DNA of 64,000 nucleotides from Jejuia rubra (GCF_042684665.1 NZ_JBHULY010000005.1:434001-498000), one strand, 5' to 3'; counted from the stretch's first letter, positions 32,784-43,000 are shown. Notes: generated by a model not told the origin, from the letters alone. Numbers and translations are program-made.

Positions 32784-35417
32784 TTGGCTAAAAAAGCGAA
32801 AAAGGAAACTCCGTTAATGAAACAGTACAATGCCATCAAGGCTAAGTATCCGGATGCTTTGCTGTTGTTTCGTGTGGGCGATTTTTATGAAACCTTTGGG
32901 GAAGATGCTGTGAAGGCGGCAGGTATTTTGGGTATCATTTTGACAAAACGAGGTGCTGGCAGTACCAGTGAAACCGAGTTGGCCGGGTTTCCGCATCATT
33001 CCTTAAATACGTATTTGCCCAAGTTGGTAAAAGCCGGCGAGCGTGTTGCCATTTGCGATCAATTGGAGGATCCCAAGCAAACCAAAACTATCGTAAAAAG
33101 AGGTGTTACGGAATTGGTAACTCCAGGGGTTGCTTTGAACGATGAGGTTCTGGTCAGCAAGTCTAACAATTTCTTATGCTCGGTATATTTCGATACTTCG
33201 ACAAGCTCAGTAACCAAACAGCGTATAGGAGTGTCGTTTTTGGATATTTCAACGGGCGAGTTTTTGACCTCCCAAGGGAATGCTGAATATATCGACAAAT
33301 TACTTCAAAATTTTAGTCCAAGTGAGGTATTGGTGTCCAAACAAAAACGAACACTTTTCAACGAGAGTTTTGGCGATGATTTCCATACCTTTTATTTGGA
33401 AGATTGGGTGTATCAAACCGATTATGCCTACGAAACCTTAACCAAGCATTTTGATACCAAAACTTTAAAGGGGTTTGGCGTTGAAGATTTGTACGAAGGC
33501 ATTATAGCGTCGGGTTCTATTTTACATTATTTAGGCGAAACCCAGCATCATAAATTACAGCATATCACATCGATTGCGCGAATAGCAGAAGATGATTATG
33601 TGTGGATGGATAAATTCACCATTCGAAATTTAGAACTATACAACTCTACCAATAATAATGCGGTAACCCTTTTAAATGTCATTGATAAAACCATCTCGCC
33701 AATGGGTGGTCGGTTATTAAAACGTTGGTTAGCATTGCCGCTTAAAACTATTGAAAAAATCAAGCAACGCCACGAGGTGGTGGATTTTCTCACTAAAAAT
33801 GATGAGGTACTTCAAAAGATTCAAAACCGCATCAAACATATTGGGGATTTAGAGCGTCTTATTTCTAAAACTGCAACAGGGAAGGTAAACCCACGCGAGG
33901 TGATTCAGCTTAAAAATTCCCTGGAAGCCATTGTACCCATTAAAAGTATTGCTTCAAATGCTAAGAATGAGTCTTTGTGTATTATTGGCGATAATTTGCA
34001 GAGCTGTGAAGTGTTACGTGAAAAAATTAAAGCGACTTTAAATGAAGAAGCGCCCGTAAATGTTTTAAAGGGTAATACCATAGCTTCAGGGTTTTCAACA
34101 GAATTGGATGAACTTAGAAACTTGTCCAAATCAGGGAAAGATTATCTGGATAATATGTTGGAGCGCGAAAGTGAGCGTACCGGAATTACTTCTCTGAAAA
34201 TTGCTTCTAACAACGTATTTGGGTATTATATTGAAGTACGAAATACGCATAAGGACAAAGTGCCCGAGGAGTGGATAAGAAAACAGACTTTAGTAAGTGC
34301 CGAACGCTATATAACGGAAGAACTCAAAGAATATGAGGCTAAAATATTGGGTGCGGAAGAGCGTATTTTGGCTATTGAACAGCAATTGTTTGCCGAATTG
34401 GTGAACTGGATGAATCAGTACATCAAAGCAGTGCAACAAAATGCGTATTTGATAGGTCAGTTAGATTGTTTATGCGGGTTTGCCCAATTGGCAAAGGACA
34501 ATCATTATGTATATCCGAAAATAGATGATTCTTTTGATTTGGATATTAAAAATGGTCGCCATCCTGTAATTGAAAAGCAATTGCCTATTGGCGAAACTTA
34601 TATAGCTAATGATGTTTATTTGGATAGAACATCTCAGCAAATTATAATGATTACTGGACCTAATATGTCCGGTAAATCGGCCATTTTAAGGCAAACCGCT
34701 TTAATCGTTTTATTGGCGCAAATCGGAAGTTTTGTACCTGCTAAAGAAGCAAAAATCGGACTTGTAGATAAAATATTTACGAGAGTTGGTGCAAGTGACA
34801 ATATTTCGATGGGCGAATCCACGTTCATGGTAGAAATGAATGAAACAGCTTCTATTTTGAATAATATTTCTGATAGAAGTTTAGTGTTGTTGGATGAAAT
34901 TGGAAGGGGTACGAGCACTTATGATGGTATTTCCATTGCATGGGCCATTAGCGAATATTTGCATGAACATCCTTCAAAGCCAAAAACATTGTTTGCTACG
35001 CATTACCACGAGCTCAATGAAATGTGTGAAACTTTTGGGCGGATTAAAAATTTCAATGTTTCTGTAAAAGAGTTAAAGGACAATGTTTTGTTCTTAAGAA
35101 AACTGGTTGAAGGCGGTAGCGCCCATAGTTTTGGAATTCATGTGGCTAAAATGGCGGGAATGCCACAACAAGTTTTGCGAAGAGCCAATAAAATTCTTGA
35201 AAAACTTGAAAAATCTCATTCCAGTGAGGAGCTCACCGATAAGGTAAAAACCCTGCATGACGATATGCAATTGAGCTTTTTTAATTTGGATGATCCCTTA
35301 TTGGAAAATATTAAAGATGAAATTCTACACACGGATATTGACACATTAACTCCTGTGGAAGCGCTTATGAAACTGAACGAGATTAAGCGCATGTTGGTGA
35401 AGAAAAAACACGCCTAA
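32784..35417 (+). CDS. mutS: DNA mismatch repair protein MutS
   Basis: MutS binds mismatches and starts repair. The 877-residue protein has the mismatch-recognition motif GDFYETF (residues 32-38), a clamp and lever region, Walker A TGPNMSGKS, DEIGRGTSTYDG and THYHEL. The start is a TTG at 32784: the residues after it (AKKAKKETPLMKQYN) match family N-termini, and the first ATG, at 32817, would remove them. Between residues 138 and 147 it has an extra stretch, TSTSSVTKQR, coded in part by a repeat-like DNA word (33191-33212). The rest is normal, so function is likely kept. Confidence 0.96.
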   Translation: MAKKAKKETPLMKQYNAIKAKYPDALLLFRVGDFYETFGEDAVKAAGILGIILTKRGAGSTSETELAGFPHHSLNTYLPKLVKAGERVAICDQLEDPKQTKTIVKRGVTELVTPGVALNDEVLVSKSNNFLCSVYFDTSTSSVTKQRIGVSFLDISTGEFLTSQGNAEYIDKLLQNFSPSEVLVSKQKRTLFNESFGDDFHTFYLEDWVYQTDYAYETLTKHFDTKTLKGFGVEDLYEGIIASGSILHYLGETQHHKLQHITSIARIAEDDYVWMDKFTIRNLELYNSTNNNAVTLLNVIDKTISPMGGRLLKRWLALPLKTIEKIKQRHEVVDFLTKNDEVLQKIQNRIKHIGDLERLISKTATGKVNPREVIQLKNSLEAIVPIKSIASNAKNESLCIIGDNLQSCEVLREKIKATLNEEAPVNVLKGNTIASGFSTELDELRNLSKSGKDYLDNMLERESERTGITSLKIASNNVFGYYIEVRNTHKDKVPEEWIRKQTLVSAERYITEELKEYEAKILGAEERILAIEQQLFAELVNWMNQYIKAVQQNAYLIGQLDCLCGFAQLAKDNHYVYPKIDDSFDLDIKNGRHPVIEKQLPIGETYIANDVYLDRTSQQIIMITGPNMSGKSAILRQTALIVLLAQIGSFVPAKEAKIGLVDKIFTRVGASDNISMGESTFMVEMNETASILNNISDRSLVLLDEIGRGTSTYDGISIAWAISEYLHEHPSKPKTLFATHYHELNEMCETFGRIKNFNVSVKELKDNVLFLRKLVEGGSAHSFGIHVAKMAGMPQQVLRRANKILEKLEKSHSSEELTDKVKTLHDDMQLSFFNLDDPLLENIKDEILHTDIDTLTPVEALMKLNEIKRMLVKKKHA
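33191..33212 (+). repeat. Repeat-like insertion read in frame within mutS
   Basis: The word CTTCGACAAGCTCAGT preceded by CGATA is, as I recall, a very common intergenic repeat in flavobacteria. Here it lies inside mutS, codes for part of TSTSSVT and keeps the frame. The residues around it (VYFD before, IGVSFLDISTGEF after) are conserved in MutS without such an insert. Confidence 0.6.
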
Positions 35418-35444
35418 AAAAGTTGGATTTATTTTCTAAAAGAC

Positions 35445-35474
35445 TTTGGATTTACTAGAAATAGTTTAAATTTG
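35445..35474 (+). promoter_or_regulatory. Promoter of the tRNA pair
   Basis: TTTG (35445-35448) and TAAATTTG (35467-35474), 18 bases apart, are close to the Bacteroidota consensus. Transcription would begin about 30 bases before tRNA-Gly. Confidence 0.65.
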
Positions 35475-35511
35475 CATCCGCAATCTCAAGATTGTACGTT
35501 CATTAAATAAT

Positions 35512-35583
35512 GCGAAAGTAGCTCAGGGGTAGAGCATCACCTTGCCAAGGTGAGGGTCGCGGGTTCAAATCCCGTCTTTCGCT
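35512..35583 (+). tRNA. tRNA-Gly (GCC)
   Basis: A full cloverleaf can be drawn: acceptor GCGAAAG/CTTTCGC, D arm with AGCTCAGGGGTAGAGC, anticodon arm CACC-TTGCCAA-GGTG with GCC at 35544-35546, T arm GCGGGTTCAAATCCCGT and discriminator T. CCA is not encoded. Confidence 0.97.
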
Positions 35584-35620
35584 CAATAACTTCTTGTATT
35601 AAGTTCAAAAATATGAAGTT

Positions 35621-35705
35621 GCTGAAGTGGTGGAATTGGTAGACACGTTGGACTTAAAATCCAATGGCCATTATGGCCGTGCGGGTTCAAGTCCCGCCTT
35701 CAGTA
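35621..35705 (+). tRNA. tRNA-Leu (TAA)
   Basis: This is an 85-base class II tRNA with a long variable arm. The acceptor GCTGAAG pairs with CTTCAGT (one G-T), the anticodon arm is TTGGA-CTTAAAA-TCCAA with TAA at 35655-35657, and the T arm has GGTTCAAGTCCC. It is 37 bases after tRNA-Gly, in the same transcript. Confidence 0.97.
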
Positions 35706-35711
35706 CTATTG

Positions 35712-35748
35712 CCCTTGATAATCATTTGATTTTCAAGGGTTTTTTTTG
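35712..35748 (+). terminator. Intrinsic terminator of the tRNA operon
   Basis: Stem CCCTTGA/TCAAGGG with a 14-base loop is followed by a run of about eight T, 6 bases after tRNA-Leu. Confidence 0.85.
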
Positions 35749-35843
35749 TCCAATATCATTTTTGAATGATTGCTGTATTGTTATGTTCATATTCAATGTA
35801 CTGCTGTTAAACCAAAATGGATGACCTTTTGGAAAATGAGGTT

Positions 35844-36720
35844 TTACTTTCGCTTGCTCTGTCTATAATTTCTCGGTGATTTGCCCATGAAGTTTTTAAA
35901 GATTCTTGAAAAATAAAAGGGATCTTCAAACCCAACCTTGAAACTTATTTCCTTGATGCTTAAATCCGTATAGTTCAAATACTCGCAGGCCTTTTGTATC
36001 TTTTTTAAGTTGAAGAAAACCAATACGGAGTACCCTGTCTTGTTTTTGAATTTGCTTTGTAATGAGGCTTTGGAGTAATTAAACTTAAAAGCAATTTCAT
36101 CAATTGAGTGCTTTTTGTTCAAGTTGTTGTCTAAAAATTCGATAGCGGAATTAACGATGGTATTTTCGGAGGCTTTGTTTAAGCTAGACTCAAAGTCATG
36201 GTAAACAAAATGGCTGATAAAATTTAGGCTCAATAAGTTGGCATACTCCAAATGATTTTCTAGAGAATTGCTATTAAAAAGAGAGAATATTTTATCGAAT
36301 ACGTTAATTCTTTCTCTAGAAAAGGGGATGTTTTTGTAATTGTCAAGATGTGTCTGGGTGTATCTTTGATAAAGTTCATCGGCTAATGGCCCATTGAAGC
36401 TAAACCAATAAATACTCCAGGGATCATGTTTATCGGCTTTATATTCGTGCCTTGTGCCCTTCGGAATTATGAAGAACTGATTGGGGTTTATTTTCCGCTC
36501 TTGTCTCATTAATACAGATTTCTCCTTTTCCCTTGGTGCAATAAATAAAAATGTAATGTTCGCAACTTTTTTCCCGGAGAAGATAATGGAGATGTGCTCT
36601 TGGGTAGAATCCTAAATCACTGAACTAAAAGTTTCGAGTAATTTGGTTTTCCTCAGAAATATTAATGATGGATTTCGGTAAGGCAACCATTTTTTGACCT
36701 AAAAATTTTCTTTTAAAGCT
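35844..36720 (-). pseudogene. AraC-family regulator, decayed paralogue of the PUL regulator
   Basis: Similarity to the intact AraC gene at 37189-38076 runs along the whole stretch. Read from the ATG at 36690 (MVALPKSIINIS, paralogue MIALPKSIISFS) the frame meets TAG at 36627-36625, where the paralogue has Tyr in NFYVSD. The same frame then continues to about 36510, where the match shifts to another frame (RKINPNQFFIIPKG) that stays open to 35844 with a full C-terminal helix-turn-helix domain. Upstream residues FLGQK also match, but the paralogue's start codon is lost. So there is a nonsense codon, a frameshift and a lost start. Confidence 0.85.
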
Positions 36721-37188
36721 GCGTGTCCTTGCTTATTTTTTTAAGAACAGTGTTTTAAAATCTACATTAAATTTTTACTAGATTTAGTGATGTCCCGTCA
36801 ATTTAGGGTATTAAGGATAAAACAAATCAGATTGTTTAACGGCTCCAGCTTCAACTTTACATATTCGATAAGTTAACGTGAGTTCGATGTATGACTATTT
36901 GATAATCAATTATTTAGAGGTATTTGTTGTTGTAAGTATGTCATTCCGAACGAGGAACGAGGAGGAATCTCATCATTATGAGATATCTCGTCGCTCATCC
37001 TTCGCTCTGTCGATATGCCAAAGCGCGGTTTTCAATATTTTAATAATAATTTATTTGTAGATATTTAAATCGAACTCACGTTAAGTTATAATTAATTACA
37101 ACGATGGACAGCCATATTCTATTTGTAATTAACTTATTTCGGAAATAGTATTTGCCAGCTACCCTTTTGTGGTCCGCAAATCACCCAT
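36721..37188. other. Non-coding stretch between the two AraC genes
   Basis: No convincing gene lies here. It holds the 212-base element with terminal inverted repeats (36873-37084) and AT-rich flanks. An open frame of 60 codons inside the element has no protein-like features. Confidence 0.7.
36873..37084. mobile_element. MITE-like element with 16-base terminal inverted repeats
   Basis: The ends TTAACGTGAGTTCGAT (36873-36888) and ATCGAACTCACGTTAA (37069-37084) are perfect inverted repeats. The inside has no gene but includes a hairpin (AATCTCAT...ATGAGAT) and a TCATTCCGAACGAGGAACGA-type repeat word I recall from flavobacterial intergenic DNA. I see no clear target-site duplication. This fits a non-autonomous element or a compound palindromic repeat. 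Confidence 0.6.
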
Positions 37189-38076
37189 TTATTTCTGTAA
37201 ACTTTTTTTATACTGTCGAGGCGATTTGCCCATAAAGTTTTTAAATATTCTTGAAAAATACAACGGGTCGTCTATACCCACATTAAAGCTGATTTCCTTT
37301 ATGCTCATATCGGTATAGTTTAAAAGTTCGCATGCCTTCTGTACTTTTTTTAGGTTAAAAAAAACCAACAAGGGATACCCGGTTTTGGTTTTAAATTTGG
37401 TGTGCAAGTAGGATTTTGAATAGTTAAACCGGGACGCGATTTCGTCCAATGTAAATTTTTTGTCCAAGTTATCCGTTAAATACTCAATAATTGAGTTTAC
37501 CGTTGTAATATCAGCGTTTCTTTTAACCGTAGTTTCAAAGTCGTGGTAAACAAAATAACTTATAAAGTTAAGGCTGAGAATGTTGGCGTACTCGATGTAA
37601 TCTTCCAAATAATTACTGCGAAAAAGCGCAAAGATCTTTTCAAAAGAGTTGATTCTTTCTTTGGAAAAAGGGATGTTTTTATAATTTGAAGTATGCGTTT
37701 GTGCAAACCTATTGTAAAGCTTGTCCGCTAATTGCCCGTTGAAGTGAAACCAATAAATGCTCCACGGGTCTTCTTCGTCAGCACGGTATTCATGTTTTTT
37801 GTTTTTTGGTATAATAAAAAATTGATTTGGGTTTATTTCTGTTCTTTCATTGCCAAGATAAATTTCACCTTTGCCTTTGGTACAATAAATAAAGATATGC
37901 TGGTTGGCCCCTTTTTTTCTGAAACGGTAATGATGGTGGGCTCGAGGATAGTAGCCCAGATCGCTGACGTAGAAATTTTGGGTGATGTCGTTATTTTTAG
38001 AAAAACTTATGATCGATTTGGGTAAGGCTATCATTTTCTGCCCTAAAAATCCTTCTTTTAAACTTATATTGTCCAT
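37189..38076 (-). CDS. AraC-family regulator of the polysaccharide utilization locus
   Basis: The 295-residue protein has an N-terminal cupin-like sensor domain (HIFIYCTKGKGEIYLGNERTEINP... PWSIYWFHFNG) and a C-terminal pair of helix-turn-helix motifs (FTLDEIASRFNYSKSYLHTKFK; MSIKEISFNVGIDDPLYFSR...FMGKSPRQYKK). It should sense a sugar released from the glycan and activate the PUL. It is divergent from the PUL with a 440-base gap. A second, broken copy lies downstream on the same strand. Confidence 0.93.
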   Translation of the reverse strand: MDNISLKEGFLGQKMIALPKSIISFSKNNDITQNFYVSDLGYYPRAHHHYRFRKKGANQHIFIYCTKGKGEIYLGNERTEINPNQFFIIPKNKKHEYRADEEDPWSIYWFHFNGQLADKLYNRFAQTHTSNYKNIPFSKERINSFEKIFALFRSNYLEDYIEYANILSLNFISYFVYHDFETTVKRNADITTVNSIIEYLTDNLDKKFTLDEIASRFNYSKSYLHTKFKTKTGYPLLVFFNLKKVQKACELLNYTDMSIKEISFNVGIDDPLYFSRIFKNFMGKSPRQYKKSLQK

Positions 38077-38516
38077 TTTATTTTCGAAACAATTGTTTTG
38101 TCTCGTGCTAGCTGTTTCTGATAACCACTTTCAAATGTTTGGCAACAGTGGAAATTCAAAACAGGCTGTATTAATATTCACTAGAGCGGACTTTGTTTTC
38201 TTGTTCAAAATCTATACTTAAGTTGTAATAAGGTTGTCCATTATAGATAATGTTTAAATGTACAGAATAAATATTTAAAAAGCAATATTGTCCATATATA
38301 CGGCTTTTGTGTCTATTATTTTTTTTAAGCTAAATGATAATTTTGTAAATAAACGCAGGTGTATTTAAATTTGTGCTATAAAAATTGGTTTGAAATAGCG
38401 AATAGTTTGCGTCCAGGCGAAAATCTCTAAATTTTTTATAATACGATATTGTCCTTGTTTATCACATTAAAAAAGAATTAACCTAATTTTCAACTAAACA
38501 TAATAAACATTAAAAA
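38077..38516. other. Regulatory gap between the AraC gene and the PUL
   Basis: No gene is seen in these 440 bases. They hold a good promoter for the PUL (38342-38373) and two copies of ATATTGTCC(A/T)T (38286-38295 and 38447-38456), 161 bases apart, with a weaker GTTGTCCAT at 38233. These may be regulator sites. Confidence 0.6.
38342..38373 (+). promoter_or_regulatory. Promoter of the polysaccharide utilization locus
   Basis: TTTG (38342-38345) and TAAATTTG (38366-38373) are 20 bases apart, an exact match to the Bacteroidota housekeeping consensus. The predicted leader before the first PUL gene is about 135 bases. Confidence 0.65.
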
Positions 38517-39932
38517 ATGAAAACAATTAAAAAGAAGTTGCTGGTCATCACAGGTATGCTGGTCATCCTATCGGGATGTAGTGACGATGACTCGTCTGTA
38601 AACGTGGATTCTACTCCAGAATTCCAAACGTTGATTCAGGAAATCTCATCCTTACCTGGAGAAATTTTCCTCTTCGAAGGTATCGTAACCGACCCCGCAG
38701 GTATCAAAACTGTTAACTTTAAATATGATAAGTGGTTTTTGGATAAGACCATAAGAAAGGATTCCTTGCCAGAAACATATACTATATCCTATATGTTCAA
38801 GGTTCCCGATGACGAAGTGGATTTCAGTACACACACCATACCTGTCACCATCACCAATGCTGGTGATGTCGCCACAACTAGAGATGTAGTTGTAACCTTA
38901 GACAAGGATATTGCAGCTCCTACAATTACTGTTAATAGTCCTGTGGACGGCGCTACCGTATTAATTGGCGCGGGTAATGAAATTAATTTTGATATCGACT
39001 TGGCCGATAGGGAATTGGCCGAATTCAAGATTGAAAGTGATTTATTAAATGAAACGCTTGCAATTTCAGGAGCATCTTACAACTATACCAACGTTTTGGA
39101 TGTTGCTAATCCAGGAAACTATACATTTAATATTACAGCAACGGATGTAACGGGTAACGAGGCAACGACTACCGTTTCGGTAAGTGTTGTTACAGATTTG
39201 CAGTTTAATGCTATGTTTTTAACCGACGAAACTAGTGATGCGGCTTTAAACCAAGATATTTTCGGAATTCCATTTAGTACGGAGGGGAGTCAGGCCACGG
39301 GTGAAGACGGTTATGTGTTCACTGGTCGTTACTATTCAACTGCTGCGAACTCAGAGGTTAGGTTTGTTCCACAACAAGGATCTTTTGAGCCTTTTACCTT
39401 TGGTGCTGATCCTAATACGCCAGGAAAGTTGTTGTTGGGCCAAAATGCAAGTGTATCCCCAATAGTTCTTCCGGGAACAGGGTATTACGAAATTACAATG
39501 GATGTGCGAGACCTTAGTTATACTGTTACATCATACACACCTAGTGATCCGGCTTTTGATCAGGTTTATATTTTAGGTAGGGGCATTTTTATTGACGCTG
39601 TAACTTCTACTTGTACTAACAACAATGACGGTAGCACACAATGTTGGCACTTCAACTCTGGTAAACCATTTACAAAAGATTCAAATAATAACTATTTGTG
39701 GACTATCGATGTTACCTTACAGGATCAACCAAATGATAACGGGGCTAATGGTTTCATTTTGAATGCGAATACTTCTGGGTGGGCACCGTTTTGGAGAACA
39801 AATCCCGACGATCGATCTCAAACAGTGCCTGGCGGTGGCTCAAATTATGTCTTTGATGACAGTGCATTGAATAAAGACTACACGTTTATATTCGACACAC
39901 ATTTAAATAGAATTATAGCCAAGGAAAGATAA
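38517..39932 (+). CDS. SusE/SusF-like surface glycan-binding lipoprotein
   Basis: The 471-residue lipoprotein (lipobox LSGC) has an acidic patch right after the Cys (SDDDSS), which fits the flavobacterial signal for export to the cell surface. Ig-like domains follow (residues 25-235), then two SusE/F-like starch-binding-type domains (VYILGRGIFIDAV...; SGWAPFWRTNPD). It probably binds the target glycan at the surface. It comes before susC, while SusE/F genes usually follow susD. A strong hairpin separates it from susC. Confidence 0.85.
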   Translation: MKTIKKKLLVITGMLVILSGCSDDDSSVNVDSTPEFQTLIQEISSLPGEIFLFEGIVTDPAGIKTVNFKYDKWFLDKTIRKDSLPETYTISYMFKVPDDEVDFSTHTIPVTITNAGDVATTRDVVVTLDKDIAAPTITVNSPVDGATVLIGAGNEINFDIDLADRELAEFKIESDLLNETLAISGASYNYTNVLDVANPGNYTFNITATDVTGNEATTTVSVSVVTDLQFNAMFLTDETSDAALNQDIFGIPFSTEGSQATGEDGYVFTGRYYSTAANSEVRFVPQQGSFEPFTFGADPNTPGKLLLGQNASVSPIVLPGTGYYEITMDVRDLSYTVTSYTPSDPAFDQVYILGRGIFIDAVTSTCTNNNDGSTQCWHFNSGKPFTKDSNNNYLWTIDVTLQDQPNDNGANGFILNANTSGWAPFWRTNPDDRSQTVPGGGSNYVFDDSALNKDYTFIFDTHLNRIIAKER

Positions 39933-39940
39933 TGTACAGT

Positions 39941-39974
39941 TTAAAGAATGCCTAGGTGCCTAGGCATTCTTTAA
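39941..39974 (+). terminator. Perfect hairpin between the SusE-like gene and susC
   Basis: Arms TTAAAGAATGCCTAGG and CCTAGGCATTCTTTAA are exact complements around a 2-base TG centre. There is no long T tract, so it may be a partial terminator, an mRNA-stabilising 3' end or a processing site that sets the ratio of the first gene to susCD. Confidence 0.7.
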
Positions 39975-40095
39975 TATCCTATTTGAAACTGGAAAAGGTT
40001 AAATGAAGCCGTCATGGCGGATTTTAACAACATTACCTACTGAATTTTCACTAAAGTAAATTTTATAACAAACCAACATTAAAAAAGCAAATTAA

Positions 40096-43000
40096 ATGAA
40101 ACAAATAGCTTTAATTGCAATAAGTATCTTGTGCTTCGGTTTTACCATAACGGCCCAAAATACTGTTGAAGGAACTATTAAGGATGATCAAGGGCAGCCT
40201 TTGCCTGGGGTTAACATCTTAGAAAAAAATACAACCAATGGATTTGTTTCCGATTTTGACGGAAATTATACCATGTCCGTTGGTGATAATGCCATCTTGG
40301 TTTTTAGCTACGTCGGCTTTAAAACTCAAGAGGTGGCGGTAAATAACAGAAGTAGAATTAATGTTACACTTGAAACAGACAATGCGCAGCTTGATGAAGT
40401 TGTAGTGATTGGATACGGTGCCGTAAAAAGAGATAACATTGCAACGTCTATGGCCTCAGTGAAAGGCGAGGATATAGCCACCCAAGTAGCAAGTAACCCC
40501 GCCGAAGCGCTACAGGGTAGGGCTGCTGGTGTTCAGGTGTTATCATCGGGTGGAAATCCGGGAGCTTCTCCGCAAATTCTTATTCGTGGTATAACAACAT
40601 TTAATGGAACAACCAACCCCCTAATTGTTATAGATGGAGTATTGCAGCCTGACGGTACTTCATTAAACGCTATCAATGCTCAGGATATCCAAAGCATGGA
40701 TATTTTAAAGGATGCTGCGGCTTCTGCAATTTATGGGTCTAGAGCTTCAAATGGTGTTATTTTGATTACGACTAAACGAGGTAAAGCAGGGAAAACTGTT
40801 GTTAATTTTGATTTTAACTATGGTGTCCAAAATTGGGACAAAATTGATTTAGCAAATGCAGATGAATATATTCAAGTTCTGAACTCACGCTATCAAAATG
40901 ATGGTTTAGCAGGAGATAACCCTTTACTTTCTGCCTATGATGGGGTTACGGATACCGATTGGTGGGAAGAGGTTGTAGAGGACTATGCACCTGTCATAAA
41001 TGCTAATGTCCGAGCTTCAGGTGGTAGCGAAGGTCTTAAGTATGCGGCAAGTGTTAGTTTTTTTGATCAGCAATCCAACTTTTCTAAAGGATGGTACCAA
41101 AGAGTTACCGGTCGATTTAATGTGGATTTTAAAATATCCGACAGGGTTACATTAAAGCAGGATTTAAGTCCAAGGGTTGAGCGTTGGGAAAACACTCCAG
41201 GGCTTTTAAATTCAGTTCTGAGAATAGATCCATTAACCCCAGTTTTTATTCCTCAAAGTGAGCGCGTGGGGCTTAGGAATAATGAATTTAGCATACATAG
41301 TTTGCCCATTAATTTGGTTGGTCACCCCATAAATGCTGCTGTTAGGCATTTTGACGAATCCAAGTTTTTTGCGATGTTCTCTAACACGCAGTTGAATGTT
41401 AAAATCACACCAAGTTTAACCTTTAACTCCCAGGCCAGTGTTAATTGGACGTCTAATACTAGGGAGCAGTTTGAGCCTGAATACTTTTTAGGACCCAACC
41501 GTCAGTTGGAAATAAATAATTACACAGAAAGAAAGACCACTTCTTTCGATTATGTTATTAATAACACCATCACTTTTGATAAGACTATTTTGGATAAGCA
41601 CTATTTTAATGTTATGGGCGGTATTTTATGGGATTCCACAAATAGAGATTGGATTGAAGGTTTTGCAGATGGTTTACCGAGCAACACCAAGCCTGAGCTT
41701 AGAGAGTTGAGGGCGGCCCAAGGTGAAACGGTAAGAGTAGATAGTGACAAAATAGTGCAAAATCTTTGGTCTGGGATATTTAGGGTCATTTATAGTTTTG
41801 ATAACAGATTCACGCTAAACTCCTCGGTAAGGGTAGATCAATCCTCAAGATTTCCAAAGAATAATAGAACAGCAATATTCCCAAGTGCTTCTTTAGCATG
41901 GGATGTGGACTCTGAAAATTGGTTCAAGAGCGAAACTATAAACAACCTGCGCTTTAAAGTTGGAGTTGGGGAAGTAGGTAATCAAGTTATTCCCGCCACT
42001 GGTCGCTTTTTTTCAATAGGCTCGGATAGTTATGTGTTGGGTGGTCAACGCGTACTTTCAAATTTCTTAAGCCAATTTGGTAACGAAGATTTAAAGTGGG
42101 AAACGGTAAGGGATAAGAACATTGGCGTTGAGTTAGGGCTGTTTAATAATACCATAACATTTTCTGCGGAATACTATGAAAAAACTTCAGTAGATTTATT
42201 GTTTCCCGTAGAATTGCCTAATTATACTGGTGTACCAGGTAATGTTTGGCAGAACGTAGGTAGTTTCGAGTCTAAAGGTATCGATATTGCCCTGGGATAT
42301 AATAAAACTTGGAATGATTTTACCTTAGGTCTTAATTTAACCTTATCCACAAATGAAACCAAAGCTGTTGAGTTGGCCCCAGGAAACGAAGTCCTTTTAG
42401 GATTGAGAAGGGAAGCTTTAGGAAATCAATATGGAAAGCAAACAGTGTTAGGAGATCCTGTAGGTTTGTTTAAAGGCTACCAGACCGACGGTATTTTTCA
42501 AAACCAGACAGAGTTGAATGCGCATACCTCTGAGGATGGAACCATTATCCAGCCTAATGCCCAAGTTGGGGATTTGCGCTTTGTAGATCAAGATGGAGAC
42601 GGAAGATTAACCGTTGATGGCGACTATGTGACCACCGGAAACCCATTTCCGGATTTTTTTGGCGGTTTTAATATTAATATGGGCTATAAAAGATTCGACT
42701 TGTCCATGCAGTGGTATGGTACTTATGGTAATGATGTTTATAACGCTGGTCTGGAATATAATCGTGCGGGTACCCAAAATCTTAATGTCCTTGCAGGAAC
42801 CATCAACGAGGTGTGGATGCCATCCAATACCGGGGCTAGATTTCCAAGGTTAACCGATCAGGATCCAAATGGCAACTATAAGAGCCCTTCTGATTTATTT
42901 ATTGAAGATGGATCCTATTTAAGATTGCGTAATATCCAGTTAGGATATAACTTTAATCTTAAAGGGTTTCAAAAATGCAGATTATATGTGTCAGGACAGA

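Noticed and set aside
36878..37060. 60-codon open frame inside the inverted-repeat element
   Set aside because: It has no protein-like composition, no ribosome site and is made of repeat sequence.
38067..38076. Further TATTGTCCAT site at the AraC gene start
   Set aside because: It is the complement of the first codons of the AraC gene (Met-Asp-Asn-Ile), so the match may be chance.
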